Origin: Siphonodentalium dalli
Lineage: Eukaryota; Mollusca; Scaphopoda; Gadilida; Siphonodentaliidae
NCBI GenBank assembly: GCA_032622095.1
Contig: CP136061.1
Span: 24,740,991-24,804,990 of the forward strand
Direction of reading: 5' to 3'
DNA length: 64,000 nt
Part shown: positions 22,755 through 33,828 of the stretch, in pieces
How the letters are laid out: each line of letters begins with the position of its first letter
Position numbering within the stretch: position 1 is the stretch's first letter
Program-made: the position numbers and the translations under genes
Notes under the pieces: model-generated
What the model was told of the DNA's origin: nothing
What the model saw: only the letters and a program-made list of their open reading frames with translations
Database searches by the model: none

Positions 22755-23584
22755 GATCTCACTGCTCATACGCGTACACATTGGACAAGACGAGTGGACC
22801 ATCACCTGACGTCAGCAAAGATCTATCAACCATCGTCACTATGTTTGGTCCAATGGGCATAGAGACATTACACAGATGGTCTCAAACACAGAGTCTTAAT
22901 ATCACCGAGCAACTCAAAGCTGGGATACGTTATTTCGATCTCAGAGTATCTTCAAACGCCAACGACGGTCGCTTATACTTCGCCCACGGTCTTTATGGCC
23001 CCGATGTCAAGACCGTTCTGGAGGATATCAACAAATTCTTAGATCACAACAACAAGGAGATAGTGATATTAGATTTTAATCATTTCTATGAGATGTCGCA
23101 AGAAAATCACTTAACATTATTAAATATTTTACTCGAGATCTTTCAAGACAAGTTATGCCCCCTTCTTGATAAGGATAGTGTTACTTTGTCCACGTTGTGG
23201 GAGAATAACTTACAAGTTCTTGTGCTCTATCAACATGACGTCATCAGAGAGAAATTCCTGCAATTTTGGCCTGCAAATTTCATAGTAGCACCGTATTTGG
23301 AGACAGACGATACGGCTACATTCAAACAATTCCACATGACAGAGATTGCGAACAGGAATAATGGCGCAATGTTCCACGTGACTCAGTGTGTTCTGACGCC
23401 TAGCTCTGCTTTCATGATGGCTAATTTCATGTCAAGCTTGAGAGACACGCTAGCCAATCAAATGGTGCCCATAATAGACACAATGCTTGGAAGCAGGACA
23501 CGGGGTAGAAGCGGGGTTAATATATGCATATCTGATTTCGCAGACGACCATTACATCCGAAATGTTTTGTCTTTAAATACGTAG
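22755..23584 (+). CDS. PLCXD-like: PI-PLC X domain-containing protein, exon 2 (catalytic domain)
   Basis: This last coding exon supplies ~276 residues of the phosphatidylinositol-specific phospholipase C X domain, after AG|GA in phase 1 with exon 1. Catalytic landmarks are IPGSH (first His, residue 33), GIRYFDLRV and FAHGLYG (second His). 'EIVILDFNHFY' and 'WENNLQVLVLY' are typical PLCXD segments, and 'NVCISDF'-like NICISDFADD ends the barrel. Family members hydrolyse phosphoinositides, usually without the Y, C2 or EF-hand parts of larger PLCs. Oddity: the family's GSHD is GSHC here. AATAAA begins one base after the stop (23,586). The ORF is intact and the 306-residue total matches PLCXD2-size proteins. 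Exact orthology (1, 2 or 3) is not assignable. Confidence 0.92.
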
Positions 23585-23585
23585 G

Positions 23586-23591
23586 AATAAA
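23586..23591 (+). terminator. Candidate polyadenylation signal of the PLCXD-type gene
   Basis: AATAAA starts almost at the stop codon, and the truncated exon copy at 21.48 kb retains it. A very short 3' UTR would follow. Other AATAAA-like sequences downstream are weaker candidates. Confidence 0.45.
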
Positions 23592-23739
23592 TTGATAAAT
23601 GAGTGTCACATTTTATGTAAACATATTTTATTTCAATCATAATTAATACATGTAACATTATATATGAACATTTGACAACAGTTTTGACAATATATATATA
23701 GTATAGATAGGTGAATTGGAAAGGGGATTAAACAACAAG

Positions 23740-23810
23740 CCCAGGGGATTTTATGAAGTTTTTGTTACACTTATACGGTAGTAGACAGGTTGTGAGCTAC
23801 AAGTTTCCGT
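23740..23810 (+). repeat. Repeat flank of a MITE insertion
   Basis: 'agcccaggggattttatgaa' recurs after the MITE at 24,142 ('gagcccaggggattttatta'). 'gtgagctacaagtttccgtt' recurs at 25,095-25,115 next to an unoccupied TTTAAA. The rest of 23,600-23,740 is AT-rich spacer. Confidence 0.55.
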
Positions 23811-23814
23811 TTAA

Positions 23815-24141
23815 CCCTTTACCCAACAAAACGGCCCTGTGCCAATGCATTCTCTTATATATGCGAGTCGACCATAGGTCGCCTCGCATATATAAGAGAA
23901 TGCACTGGCTTAACACATATTAAAAATGATAAAATTGTCAAAGAATGTAGACAAATATTATAAAAATTGTTAAAAAATGTAAGAAAAAATTATAAAATTG
24001 TTAAAGAATGTAAGAAAAAATGGTAAAAAGTGTTAGGCCAATGCATTCTCTTATATATGCGAGGCGACCTATGGTCGACTCGCATATATAAGAGAATGTA
24101 TTGTCACAGGGCATAACTGTAACTATCACAATGTGGTCAAT
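23815..24141. mobile_element. TTAA-flanked MITE, piggyBac-like, copy 2 (right end lost)
   Basis: Left end TTAA-CCCTTTACCCAACAAAACGG, then the two GCATTCTCTTATATATGCGA hairpins as in the other copies. It stops after 'ctatcacaatgtggtcaa', so about 80 bp of the right end is missing. Confidence 0.8.
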
Positions 24142-24174
24142 GAGCCCAGGGGATTTTATTAAGTTTGTGTTACA

Positions 24175-24625
24175 CTTAAAGATGCATTATCCGAATTAAA
24201 GCTCCCAGTTTACTATTGGATTCGGGGGTAAAAAATATTTGATTCGAGTCGAGGAACCCACCCATCAAAGCTCAGAGATATAGATTTGTGAAGTTTGTTA
24301 TTTCTTCAGATGTGCAATTATTTGTGGCCCAGAAAAACGTCGTCAACGGATGGTCTCGGACAAAATTGCGGATGAAGATGGATAACTCTAAAATCAAGTG
24401 GTAATACGGTCAAATTTCGTGATACTCATGTGATAATACGGCCATATTTCGTTGAACAAAATGTTGATAAATAACATGTTTTGGGAAATTTGATACCATA
24501 GTTGATAGTGGTTAGTATTATTTTGTTGTAATTAATCGATTCTGATAACTAAAGCGTATTTTGAAGAAATGTTGTTGTTGTATCTTGATGATATGGGACC
24601 GTCTGATCGAATTGAGTACCTTTAA
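24175..24625. mobile_element. TTAA-type element of the 14.5-kb family
   Basis: Starts TTAAAGATGCATTATCC and ends GATCGAATTGAGTACC-TTTAA. It shares the 'gattcgagtcgaggaaccca' and 'aaagctcagag' blocks with 14,484-14,970 and 54-190. Its right TTAA is also the left TTAA of the next element. Confidence 0.6.
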
Positions 24626-25078
24626 AGGCCCACTTAATTTTCGAGTCACCGATTATTTTTTTTATAGTGACTTGATATACAGTTATAATAACAATCTATA
24701 CCATAACATATGATTAAAATACTATAATTCATCACTATTTGAAACATCTGTGTCTCAGAAGATGCCCACAGAGAAATATAAAACTGCTGAAGACTCCCCC
24801 CCCCCTCTGGCATCCAGAATGCAACAGAATTCAAATGTTTTCAATGCAAGGGGAAGAACTCTATCTTTAATATATAGAGTTATTCCCCCTGCATTGAAAA
24901 TAATACTGATTTTTACTTCAATCTTGATGACAAAACGCGTTGGCAACTCAACAAAAACAGTTTATTACACCGGATAAGTTGATAATACAATGTTTTGGAG
25001 CTTCCTCTTTCAAATGGTATATAATATGGCATATATTTTATATAATGTAATCTGGGTGTTCGAAAATTAAGTGGGCCT
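24626..25078. mobile_element. 453-bp TTAA-flanked TIR element
   Basis: The ends AGGCCCACTTAATTTTCGA and its perfect reverse complement are each bounded by TTAA (24,622-24,625 and 25,079-25,082). An inner inverted repeat at 24,838-24,902 ('tttcaatgcaaggggaa' with its complement) forms a second hairpin. No transposase. Confidence 0.8.
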
Positions 25079-25082
25079 TTAA

Positions 25083-25285
25083 TGTATTAGACATGTTCTG
25101 AGCTACAAGTTTCCGTTTAAACGGCTAACACCAAGTTATCAATTTGGCAAACACGGCACTACTTTAGTGCTACTATTTCACAATCAGTGACTTGCAGTTA
25201 TCGTCTGATAAAGAGTTACATGTGGAACGCCGATGTATGTATACGAGTTACGAAAAACGGATAGCGTTTACGATCAGATGTATGA
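25083..25285. other. Spacer containing a likely unoccupied TTAA site
   Basis: 'tgagctacaagtttccgtTT' followed by AAACGG is the same flank that carries the MITE at 23,811. Nothing else is recognised. Confidence 0.45.
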
Positions 25286-25293
25286 CATATCAT

Positions 25294-26256
25294 CAAGGGC
25301 GTAATTCTGGGTACGGCTGGGCGGTTTTGGCCGTACCAATATTTTGCTGGCAAAGGTGAATAATATACTTCTAACAGGACCAATGTTAATAATCCTGTCA
25401 TTCCCATCAATATGCCCAATTAACTTATTACGAGTATTGGAACAACGAATTGATCATAATGTTTGATCAGTACACGTAGTTATGATAAGTTGCATCATGT
25501 TCCGTGTATACGTGTAGGCATGTACGTGGTATAGATCTGGCATTATATACCGGTATAAACATCACGACTAATGGCCCTTTCAGTGAGAACACAAACTCCT
25601 TTCCATATTATATAGGGCTGTATGGGCCTATTCCTAAGTTATGCCCCATGGCTAAGCACTGCCAGGAAAGTGCATGGGCCAAATGTGTACGTGGTATTGA
25701 CGTATGGATTTTGGTAAATTTAGTTGTTACGATACATGTATCGCCAACCGTAGGCATGTTACTATCATGTGCCAAATTCAGTCAATCAGGTATAGGTTAT
25801 ATAATTTTTGTTCAACCAGCTATAGCACTCCACACTCCCCTTACCACACTCCCCTTACCAACTTCCTGCAGTGGCATGGCTGCATCGGCGAATGCAATTA
25901 TGTGATTGTCACTCACTCATGTATATACTAGTAATCTACTAGAAATACCACCGATGTCAAGATTTAGTTGATCTAACTCATTATTACAGTAAATATTACT
26001 TATTTCCATTTTTTTAACCACTTCTATATGCATGTATATATATCAGGAAACCAAGTAAAACGCGTCATTTTGAATGCAATATTAAAAGATTTCCTCAGGG
26101 CAGGCAACCGACTCCCCCCCCCCCTCTTGTGTTCTCTCCCACTCTTGTGTTCTCCCCCACTTACTGCTATGCAGCTCGGATAATGCTTCACAACATATGT
26201 AAATTGTGCCCATATTATTCGGCCGTACGCATAATTGTATGACCGCTACGCCCCTG
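25294..26256. mobile_element. Non-autonomous hAT-type DNA transposon
   Basis: The 963-bp element has ends CAAGGGCGTAATT and ...CGCTACGCCCCTG (inverted match 9 of the first 10 bases). It is flanked by a perfect 8-bp direct repeat CATATCAT at 25,286-25,293 and 26,257-26,264. Eight-base duplications and CAGGGGCGTA-type ends are characteristic of hAT elements. No hAT transposase motif occurs, and ORFs inside (up to 133 codons) are not recognised. Confidence 0.85.
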
Positions 26257-26264
26257 CATATCAT

Positions 26265-26530
26265 TCCTGAATTCAAATGTCTGGCATGTCAGGCTTTATA
26301 TGTTTGAGTCGAAGATCTGCTATGTCTTTCGTGGTATATATTATATAGTAACTGCGCCGCATGATCGGTTGTGAGAAACAACGAAACAATTTCGATCTGC
26401 CATACCTTTTCATTGTGTTACCATCCCATAGCACAAAAACATTGTGCAAAGTGACATTAATATAGGGCTCATTATATATGCAAAATCTTATTTGTGTTCA
26501 ATCAAAACATTATCAGCTCAACTTTACTTT
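26265..26530. other. Spacer
   Basis: No matched repeat or exon signal. Confidence 0.4.
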
Positions 26531-26534
26531 GTAA

Positions 26535-29500
26535 AGTATGAGCTATTGCCATGGCTTTGTCGTCCGTCGTCCGTGTGTGCGTGTGCGCGTGTGTGCGTGT
26601 GTACGTAAGGCGTCAACAATAGAGGCTACAGGTCGTACCTTTGATCGGATCATTATGAAATTTGTCATAGCTGTTGACATCAACATTTGTACCGGAATGA
26701 TTAATTTTGGGGTCATTCGGAAAAAAAACATGGCCGCCAGCGGCCATCTTAGATTTCAAAATTCAATCCATTAGCACGGGCTACAAGCCGTACTGTTCGT
26801 CTGATCATCATGAAATTTGTCATGGATGTTAATATTGACATGTAGATGGCAACGAGTAATTTTGGGGTCATTCGGCCAAAAAACATGGCCGCCAGCAGCC
26901 ATCTTCGATTTTACTCTTTGCATGACTAAATCCTTTAGCACGGGCTACAGGTCGTACCTTTAGTCAGATCATCATAAAATTTGTCATGGATGTTAACAAT
27001 GACATGTAGATGGGAATGAGTCATTTTTGAGTTATTCGGGCAAAAAACATGGCCACCAGCAGCCATCTTGGATTTTACTCTTTGTATGACTAAATCCTTT
27101 AGCACGGGCTACAGGTCGTACCTTTAGTCTGATAATCATGAAATTTGTCAAGGCTGTTGAAATTGGAATGTAGATGGGAACGAGTCATTTTGGGGTCATT
27201 CGGACAAAAAACATGGCCGCCAGTGGCCATCTTTGTTTTCAAAATTCAATCCATTAGCAAGGGCCACAGGTCGCACTGTTCGTCTGATCATCATGAAATT
27301 TGTCATGGATGTTAATATTGACATGTAGATGGGAACGAGTTATTTTGGGGTCATTCGGCCCAAAAACATGGCCGCCAGCAGCCATCTTGGATTTTACTCT
27401 TTGTATGACTAAATTCTTTAGTACGGGCTACAGGTCGTACCTTTAGTCTGATCATCATAAAATTTGTCATGGATGTTAATAATGACATGTAGATTGGAAC
27501 GAGTCATTTTGGGGTCATTCGGCCAAAAAACATGGCCGCCAGCAGCCGTCTTGGATTTTACTCTTTGCATGACTAAATCCTTTAGCACGGGCTACAGGTC
27601 CTACTTTTAGTCTGATCATCATAAAATTTGTCAAGAATGTTAATAATCACATGTAGATGGGAACGAGTCATTTTGGGGTCATTCGGCCAAAAAACATGGC
27701 CGCCAGCAGCCATCTTGGATTTTACTCTTTGTATGACTAAATCTTTTAGCACGGGCTACAGGTCGTACCTTTAGTCTGATCATCATAAAATTTGTCAATA
27801 ATGTTAATAATCAAATGTAGATGGGAACGAGTCATTTTGGGGTCATTCGGCCAAAAAACATGGCCGCCAGCAGCCATCTTGGATTTTACTCTTTGTATAA
27901 CTAAATCCTTTAGCACGGGCTACAGGTCGTACCTTTAGTCTGATCATCATAACATTTTTCATGGCTGTTGATATTGGAATGTAGATGGGAACGAGTCATT
28001 TTGGGGTCATTCGGACCAAAAACATGGCCACCAGCGGCCATCTTGGATTTCAAAATTTAATCCATTAGCACGGGCCACAGTTCGTACTGTTTGTCTGATC
28101 ATCATGAAATTTGTCATGGATGATAATATTGACATGCAGATGGGAACGAGTAATTTTGGGGTCATTCGGCCAAAAAAGATGGTCGCCAGCAGCCATCTTG
28201 GATTTTACTCTTTGTATGACTAAATCCTTTAGCACAGGCTACAGGTCGAACATTTAGTCTGATCATCATGAAATTTGTCATGGCTGTTGATATTGGAATG
28301 TAGATGGGAACGAGTCATTTTGTGGTCATTCGGACAAAAAACATGGCCGCCAGCGGCCATCATGGATTTCAAAATTTAATCCATTAGCATGGGCCACAGG
28401 TCGTACTGTTTGTCTGATCATCATGAAATTTGTCATGGATGTTAATATTGACATGTAGATGGGAACGAGTCATTTTGGGGTCATACGGCTCAAAAACATG
28501 GCCGCCAGCAGCCATCTTGGATTTTACTCTTTGTATGACTAAATCCTTTAGCACGGGCTACAGGTCGTACCTTTAGTCTGATCATCATAAAATTTGTCAA
28601 TAATGTTAATAATCAAATGTAGATGGGAATGAGTCATTTTGGGGTCATTCGGCCAAAAAACATGGCCGCCAGCAGCCATCTTGGATTTTACTCTTTGTAT
28701 AACTAAATCCTTTAGCACGGGCTACAGGTCGTACCTTTAGTCTGATCATCATAACATTTTTCATGGCTGTTGATATTGGAATGTAGATGGGAACGAGTCA
28801 TTTTGGGGTCATTCGGACCAAAAACATGGCCACCAGCGGCCATCTTGGATTTCAAAATTTAATCCATTAGCACGGGCCACAGGTCGTACTGTTTGTCTGA
28901 TCATCATGAAATTTGTCATGGATGATAATATTGACATGCAGATGGGAACGAGTAATTTTGGGGTCATTCGGCCAAAAAAGATGGTCGCCAGCAGCCATCT
29001 TGGATTTTACTCTTTGTATGACTAAATCCTTTAGCACAGGCTACAGGTCGAACATTTAGTCTGATCATCATAAAATTTGTCATGGCTGTTGAAATTGGAA
29101 TGTAGATGGGAACGAGTCATTTTGGGGTCATTCGGACAAAAAACATGGCTGCCAGCAGCCATCTTGCATTTAAAAATTTAATCCATTTGCACGGGCCACA
29201 GTTAGTACTGTTCGTCTGATCATCATGAAATTTGTCATGGATGTTAATATTGACATGTAGATGGGAACGAGTACTTTTGGGGTCATTTGGCCGAAAAACA
29301 TGGCCGCCAGCAGCCATCTTGGATTTCACTCTTTGTATGACTAAATCCTTTAGCACGGGCTACAGGTTGTAATAATTCTTTAGTCTGATCATCATAAAAT
29401 TTGTCACGAATCTTAATAATGACATGTAGATGGGAACGAGTCATTTTGGGGTCATTCGGCCAAAAAACATGGCCGCCAGCAGCCATCTTGGATTTTACTC

Positions 29501-30100
29501 TTTGTATGACTAAATCCTTTAGCACGGGCTACAGGTCGTACCTTTAGTCTGATCATCATAAAAATTTTCATGGCTGTTGAAATTGGAATGTAATTGGGAA
29601 CGAGTCATTTTGGGGTCATTCGGACAAAAAACATGGCCGCTAGCAGCCATCTTGGATTTCAAAATTTAATCCATTAGCACGGGCCACAGGTCGTACTGTT
29701 CGTCTGATCATCATGAAATTTGTCATGGATGATAATATTGACATGTAGATGGGAACGAGTAATTTTGGGGTCATTCGGCCAAAAAACATGGTCGCCAGCA
29801 GCCAACTTGGATTTTACTCTTTGTATGACTAAATCCTTTACCACGGGCTACAGGTCGTACCTTTAGTCTGATTTCGGGGTCATTCGGACAAAAAACATGG
29901 CCGCCAGTGGCCATCTTGGATTTCAAAATTTAATCCATTAGCACGGGCCACAGGTCGTACCTTTAGTCTGATCGTCATAAAATTTGTCATTGATGTTAAC
30001 GATGACATGTAGATGGGAACGACTCATTTTGGGGTCATTCGGCTGAAAACATGGCCGCCAGCAGCCATCTTGGATTTTACTTTTCTCTTCATGTCTATAA
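26535..30100 (+). repeat. ~160-bp tandem repeat array, copy 2 (about 22 units)
   Basis: Begins with a gagctattgccatggctttg/tcgtccgtcgtccgtgtg head. It then holds ~22 units of the same family as 190-1,390: GGGAACGAGTCATTTTGGGG, ACATGGCCGCCAGCAGCCAT, 'ttactctttgtatgactaaa', 'gcacgggctacaggtcgtac'. Two alternating unit types are visible (CAGCAGCCAT + tttactctttg and CAGCGGCCAT + ttcaaaatt), and a block of several units around 27,840-28,300 is repeated at 28,620-29,090 almost unchanged. ORFs are repeat-derived. Confidence 0.92.
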
Positions 30101-30210
30101 ACTAGTATTAGACATTCAACTTTCCACATTCCTAATCGCTCCATTGACTGTAATATATTAAATTATTCCCTTTCCAAGTTGAGCTACTGTGTCATTGACA
30201 CTTTCATTTA
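30075..30210 (+). repeat. Conserved 3' flank of the ~160-bp array, second copy
   Basis: 'attcctaatcgctccattga' to 'gtgtcattgacactttcatt', matching 1,385-1,530. Confidence 0.65.
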
Positions 30211-30534
30211 AGACCCATACCAATTCCATATCATATAAAGTGGCATGGTGCATAAAGGATCATAAAGGTTATAATATACGTCTGAAACCCATCGTCAAGG
30301 TCATATGGACGGTAAGATAAATCCGTTCTCGATATCAAAATAAACAAAATAGCGTGACGTCACGAATGATGAATGTGTGTTACCCGTGCTTGGCGTTAGC
30401 CATTTGCACTACAACTTATAGTTCGCAACCTGACTATTATCCAGGTTAGGCCACACGTACATGTAACTTGTAACGTGTGTTGCCATTACCAACGAAAGTC
30501 ACACTGACTCACGTGATCTTGGGGTACGGGCGAT
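30211..30534. other. Spacer upstream of a LINE fragment
   Basis: No gene or matched repeat is recognised. Confidence 0.4.
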
Positions 30535-31326
30535 AACTCAATTATCGAACGTGTTCACCTTAAATTTTGTAAGATGCTATTGGGTTTGAAATCATCAACA
30601 CCAAGTTATATGATCTATGGAGAACTAGGTATATTTCCTCTCCACATGAACATTAAAATTAGAATATTGAACTTCTGGACCAAACTAATAAATGCCTCTG
30701 GAAATAAACTAACCTCTCAAATTTATAAACTTTGTTATCAGCTTTCAGAGGACGAAACTTACAAACTACCATGGATAATGTATATTCAAAACATGCTTGA
30801 CAAATGTGGAATGTCATATGCATGGTTATGCCAACACCACATAGAAGACGATATAATTATTAAGGCAGTAAAATCCCGCATGCAAGATCAATTTAAGCAA
30901 GAATGGGCCTCATCAATGGAGGCCTCCACTAAGGGGTTGACGTATAAGGCAATCAAAGCAAACTTTGGAATCGAAAAATACATACATAATCGGAGCCTTA
31001 AAGATGTGCAGATTCTCGCGAGATTCAGAACAGCAAATCATGTACTCCCGGTAGAACGCGGTCGTTGGAACAAAATCCCGTACATTCAACGTACATGTGA
31101 ACTTTGTACCCGTAACGTAATCGGTGATGAATACCACACGCTTCTTAGTTGTGATGCTTTTGTAGATGAAAGAAAACGATACATACCGCGTGCATATTAT
31201 AACTTTCCCAATGAAGCTAAATTCCGCATCCTTTTGTCAAATAGTAAGCCCAGTTTCATGAAGAGGCTCTGCATGTTTATCAGTGTTGTCAACCGAAAAC
31301 TAGCCGTTCTCCTCAGTTTTCAATGA
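30535..31326 (+). pseudogene. 3' part of a LINE ORF2 (post-RT region)
   Basis: An open frame from ~30,535 (first Met at 30,574) gives ~264 residues that match the region after the RT in LINE ORF2. There is an 'LGLKSSTP..MIYGELGIFPL' segment (thumb side), 'FRTANHVLPVERGRW' and a CX2C...H...C motif (CELCTRN...EYHTLLSC). The 15.8-kb LINE has the same order (RLRISNHSLAIEKGRH then CVFCEDK), but the sequences differ, so this is a second family. RT and endonuclease are absent: a dead 5'-truncated copy. Downstream 31,330-31,547 is AT-rich LINE tail or spacer. Confidence 0.85.
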
Positions 31327-31547
31327 CCACAGACCGAACGTCGAAAATATAATGTTATGGTATACATATATTATTATATATATATCGATTTGTCACATCC
31401 ATCATTTATATATACATTTGAATACGTGTCATGTCCACACTGTGATCTTGTTGATTATTTGTGTTTTTCTTATATGTAATTCTTCAAACCCATGTACACA
31501 TGGCGTAAGAATAAACAATTATTATGATCATTTCGCATACAAACACG

Positions 31548-32615
31548 TAGGGGAGACCGGGGCATGTTGGAACGTGGGGTATATTGAAATACCACATCTC
31601 TCTTGTTAAAAAATAAAACAGCATTGCCACTTATTTGTGGAAAACACTCTTGTATGCACAAATAACACCAAAATATTCGGACTATTTTCGGAATGGTGTA
31701 AGAGATATGCACAAACATCGTTTTTGGGGGGTATGAAGTAATTTTTTCGATTTTCAGGTTTCATTAATGTTCAAGATAAAATTTTGAGACGTAAAGGGTG
31801 TAAATTATGTCAATTGGTCCAGTTTAATTTAATTTCAGTCATAAATAAAAAAAAAAATACCGATTAATTAGTGTCTTTCCAAGATCGTGTACCATTAGAC
31901 CCTTTTTCCACGTTTGGGGCATTTTGGAACACCCCATTATGTCCCCACAGTGCGACTTACGGGAAACCCCCATCAAAATTATGCATTGAGGTAGTATAAA
32001 TAACCATTATGGAAAAAATCAGATGGAATTATGGATGAATGCATCTCAGTTGCTTGCAACCATGTCCTAAATATGATTTCAATACGTTTTAGTTGATGAA
32101 TAACTATTTGTGTGACAAATGGGGAAGTTTGTATCGATAGCACTAAGACCCCCTCCAAATTTTGCCTTGGTACGTCCCTCCTGTATGTGAAACGACGTTT
32201 ACATTGGATGTGTTGAGTTTTCCAATGATGACGATTTCTCGAACATACTTTATTTACCGGACTCAGATATTATGTTTCATACTAGCAATTTAATATAGTT
32301 ATTGGAATATATTAGTGGTTTTACCTCTATTATACATTGATTTCATATGTGTTCCTTATGCGATCATTGTTCTGACTTACCCCGGTCGATGTTCCAATTT
32401 GCCCCTGGTTTCAAACAACCCGGGGCATGTTGGAACGAATTTATGTTCGACCTTTTCCATGTAAAAGTGAAATAGATCATACATAATGATATGCCATATT
32501 TAAAGTCTTTTATATACTTTATAATAAAAGTTGAAAAAAGGAAGGGGTCCATGCTCACATTTCCATGTATGTGTGATTAAATAAAAAACGTTCCGACATG
32601 CCCCGCTCTCCCCTA
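31548..32615. mobile_element. ~1.07-kb TIR element with GGGGCATGTTGGAAC ends
   Basis: The terminal inverted repeats are TAGGGGAGACCGGGGCATGT-TGGAACGT and the complement of ACGTTCCGACATGCCCCGCT-CTCCCCTA, ~28 bp with three mismatches. Related sub-terminal motifs (tttggggcattttggaac, ccggggcatgttggaacg) recur inside at 31,913 and 32,418. A TA target is possible. No ORF of note, so it is non-autonomous. Superfamily not assigned. Confidence 0.75.
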
Positions 32616-32980
32616 CATGGTCGTTCCTTTCAGAAGTGCTATGTCCAGCGCTCATCATACATAACTTAAAGCAACGAGGAATAATCCAAACTTATATAAC
32701 CGATTGATATGTGCGCAGGCATTGATATATAATGTAGGTCGCCTGTGCGGTGAGATCTTACTTTGGTGGAAACAAAAAAAGCGCATCGGTGGTAGCATTG
32801 TGGCTATATTGTGCTCACCAGCCAACTATTAATTGAGCCGATATCTAAAACGTTTGGCGCCACGGAATCTTGTGACATTTACCGCCAAGTGCATCTCCAT
32901 ATAGTAATACCATAGTAAAACGTGTGACAAATTACACGCACGTGTATCTAAACCTGGCGATTGTTTGATTTTGAAACGTT
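32616..32980. other. Spacer
   Basis: No supported feature. Confidence 0.4.
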
Positions 32981-32982
32981 AA

Positions 32983-33828
32983 CACACGCTCGTCCTAATC
33001 GGTTCAATATGATATGCATGGTAAATATGGACGAAGTTCATTAACACACCCGCCCCGATCGGTTCAATATGGTATGTGCATGCATGGTAAATATGGACGA
33101 AGTTCATTAACCCACCCGCCCCGATCGGTTCAATATGGTATGTGCATGCATGGTAAATATGGACGAAGTTCATTAACCCACCCGCCCTAATCGGTTCAAT
33201 ATGGTATGTGCATGCATGGTAAATATGGACGAAGTTCATTAACCCACCCGCCCTGATCGGTTCAATATGGTATGTGCATGCATGGTAAATATGGACGAAG
33301 TTCATTAACACACCCGCCCCGATCGGTTCAATATGGTATGTGCATGCATGGTAAATATGGACGAAGTTCATTAACACACCCGCCCCGATCGGTTCAATAT
33401 GGTATGTGCATGCATGGTAAATATGGACGAAGTTCATTAACCCACCCGCCCTGATCGGTTCAATATGGTATGTGCATGCATGGTAAATATGGACGAAGTT
33501 CATTAACCCACCCGCCCTGATCGGTTCAATATCGTATGTGCATGCATGGTAAATATGGACGAAGTTCATTAACCCACCCGCCCTGATCGGTTCAATATGG
33601 TATGTGCATGCATGGTAAATATGGACGAAGTTCATTAACCCACCCGCCCTGATCGGTTCAATATGGTATGTGCATGCATGGTAAATATGGACGAAGTTCA
33701 TTAACACACCCGCCCGATCGGTTCAATATGGTATGTGCATGCATGGTAAATATGGACGAAGTTCATTAACACACCCGCCCTAATCGGTTCAATATGGTAT
33801 ATGAATGGTAAATATGGACGAAGTTCAC
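32983..33828. repeat. 66-bp tandem repeat, 13 copies
   Basis: The unit runs CGGTTCAATATGGTATGTGC, ATGCATGGTAAATATGGACG, AAGTTCATTAACCCACCCGC, CCTGAT. The first and last copies are shortened. Variants (cccacc/cacacc and cctgat/ccccgat/cctaat) are distributed in runs. Because 66 is a multiple of 3, a 242-codon frame stays open on the minus strand, repeating a 22-residue peptide. No signal peptide or codon signal supports a real protein. Confidence 0.95.

Noticed and set aside
32979-33707. 242-codon minus-strand ORF
   Set aside because: Product of a 66-bp tandem repeat. No start context, signal peptide or codon pattern supports a gene.
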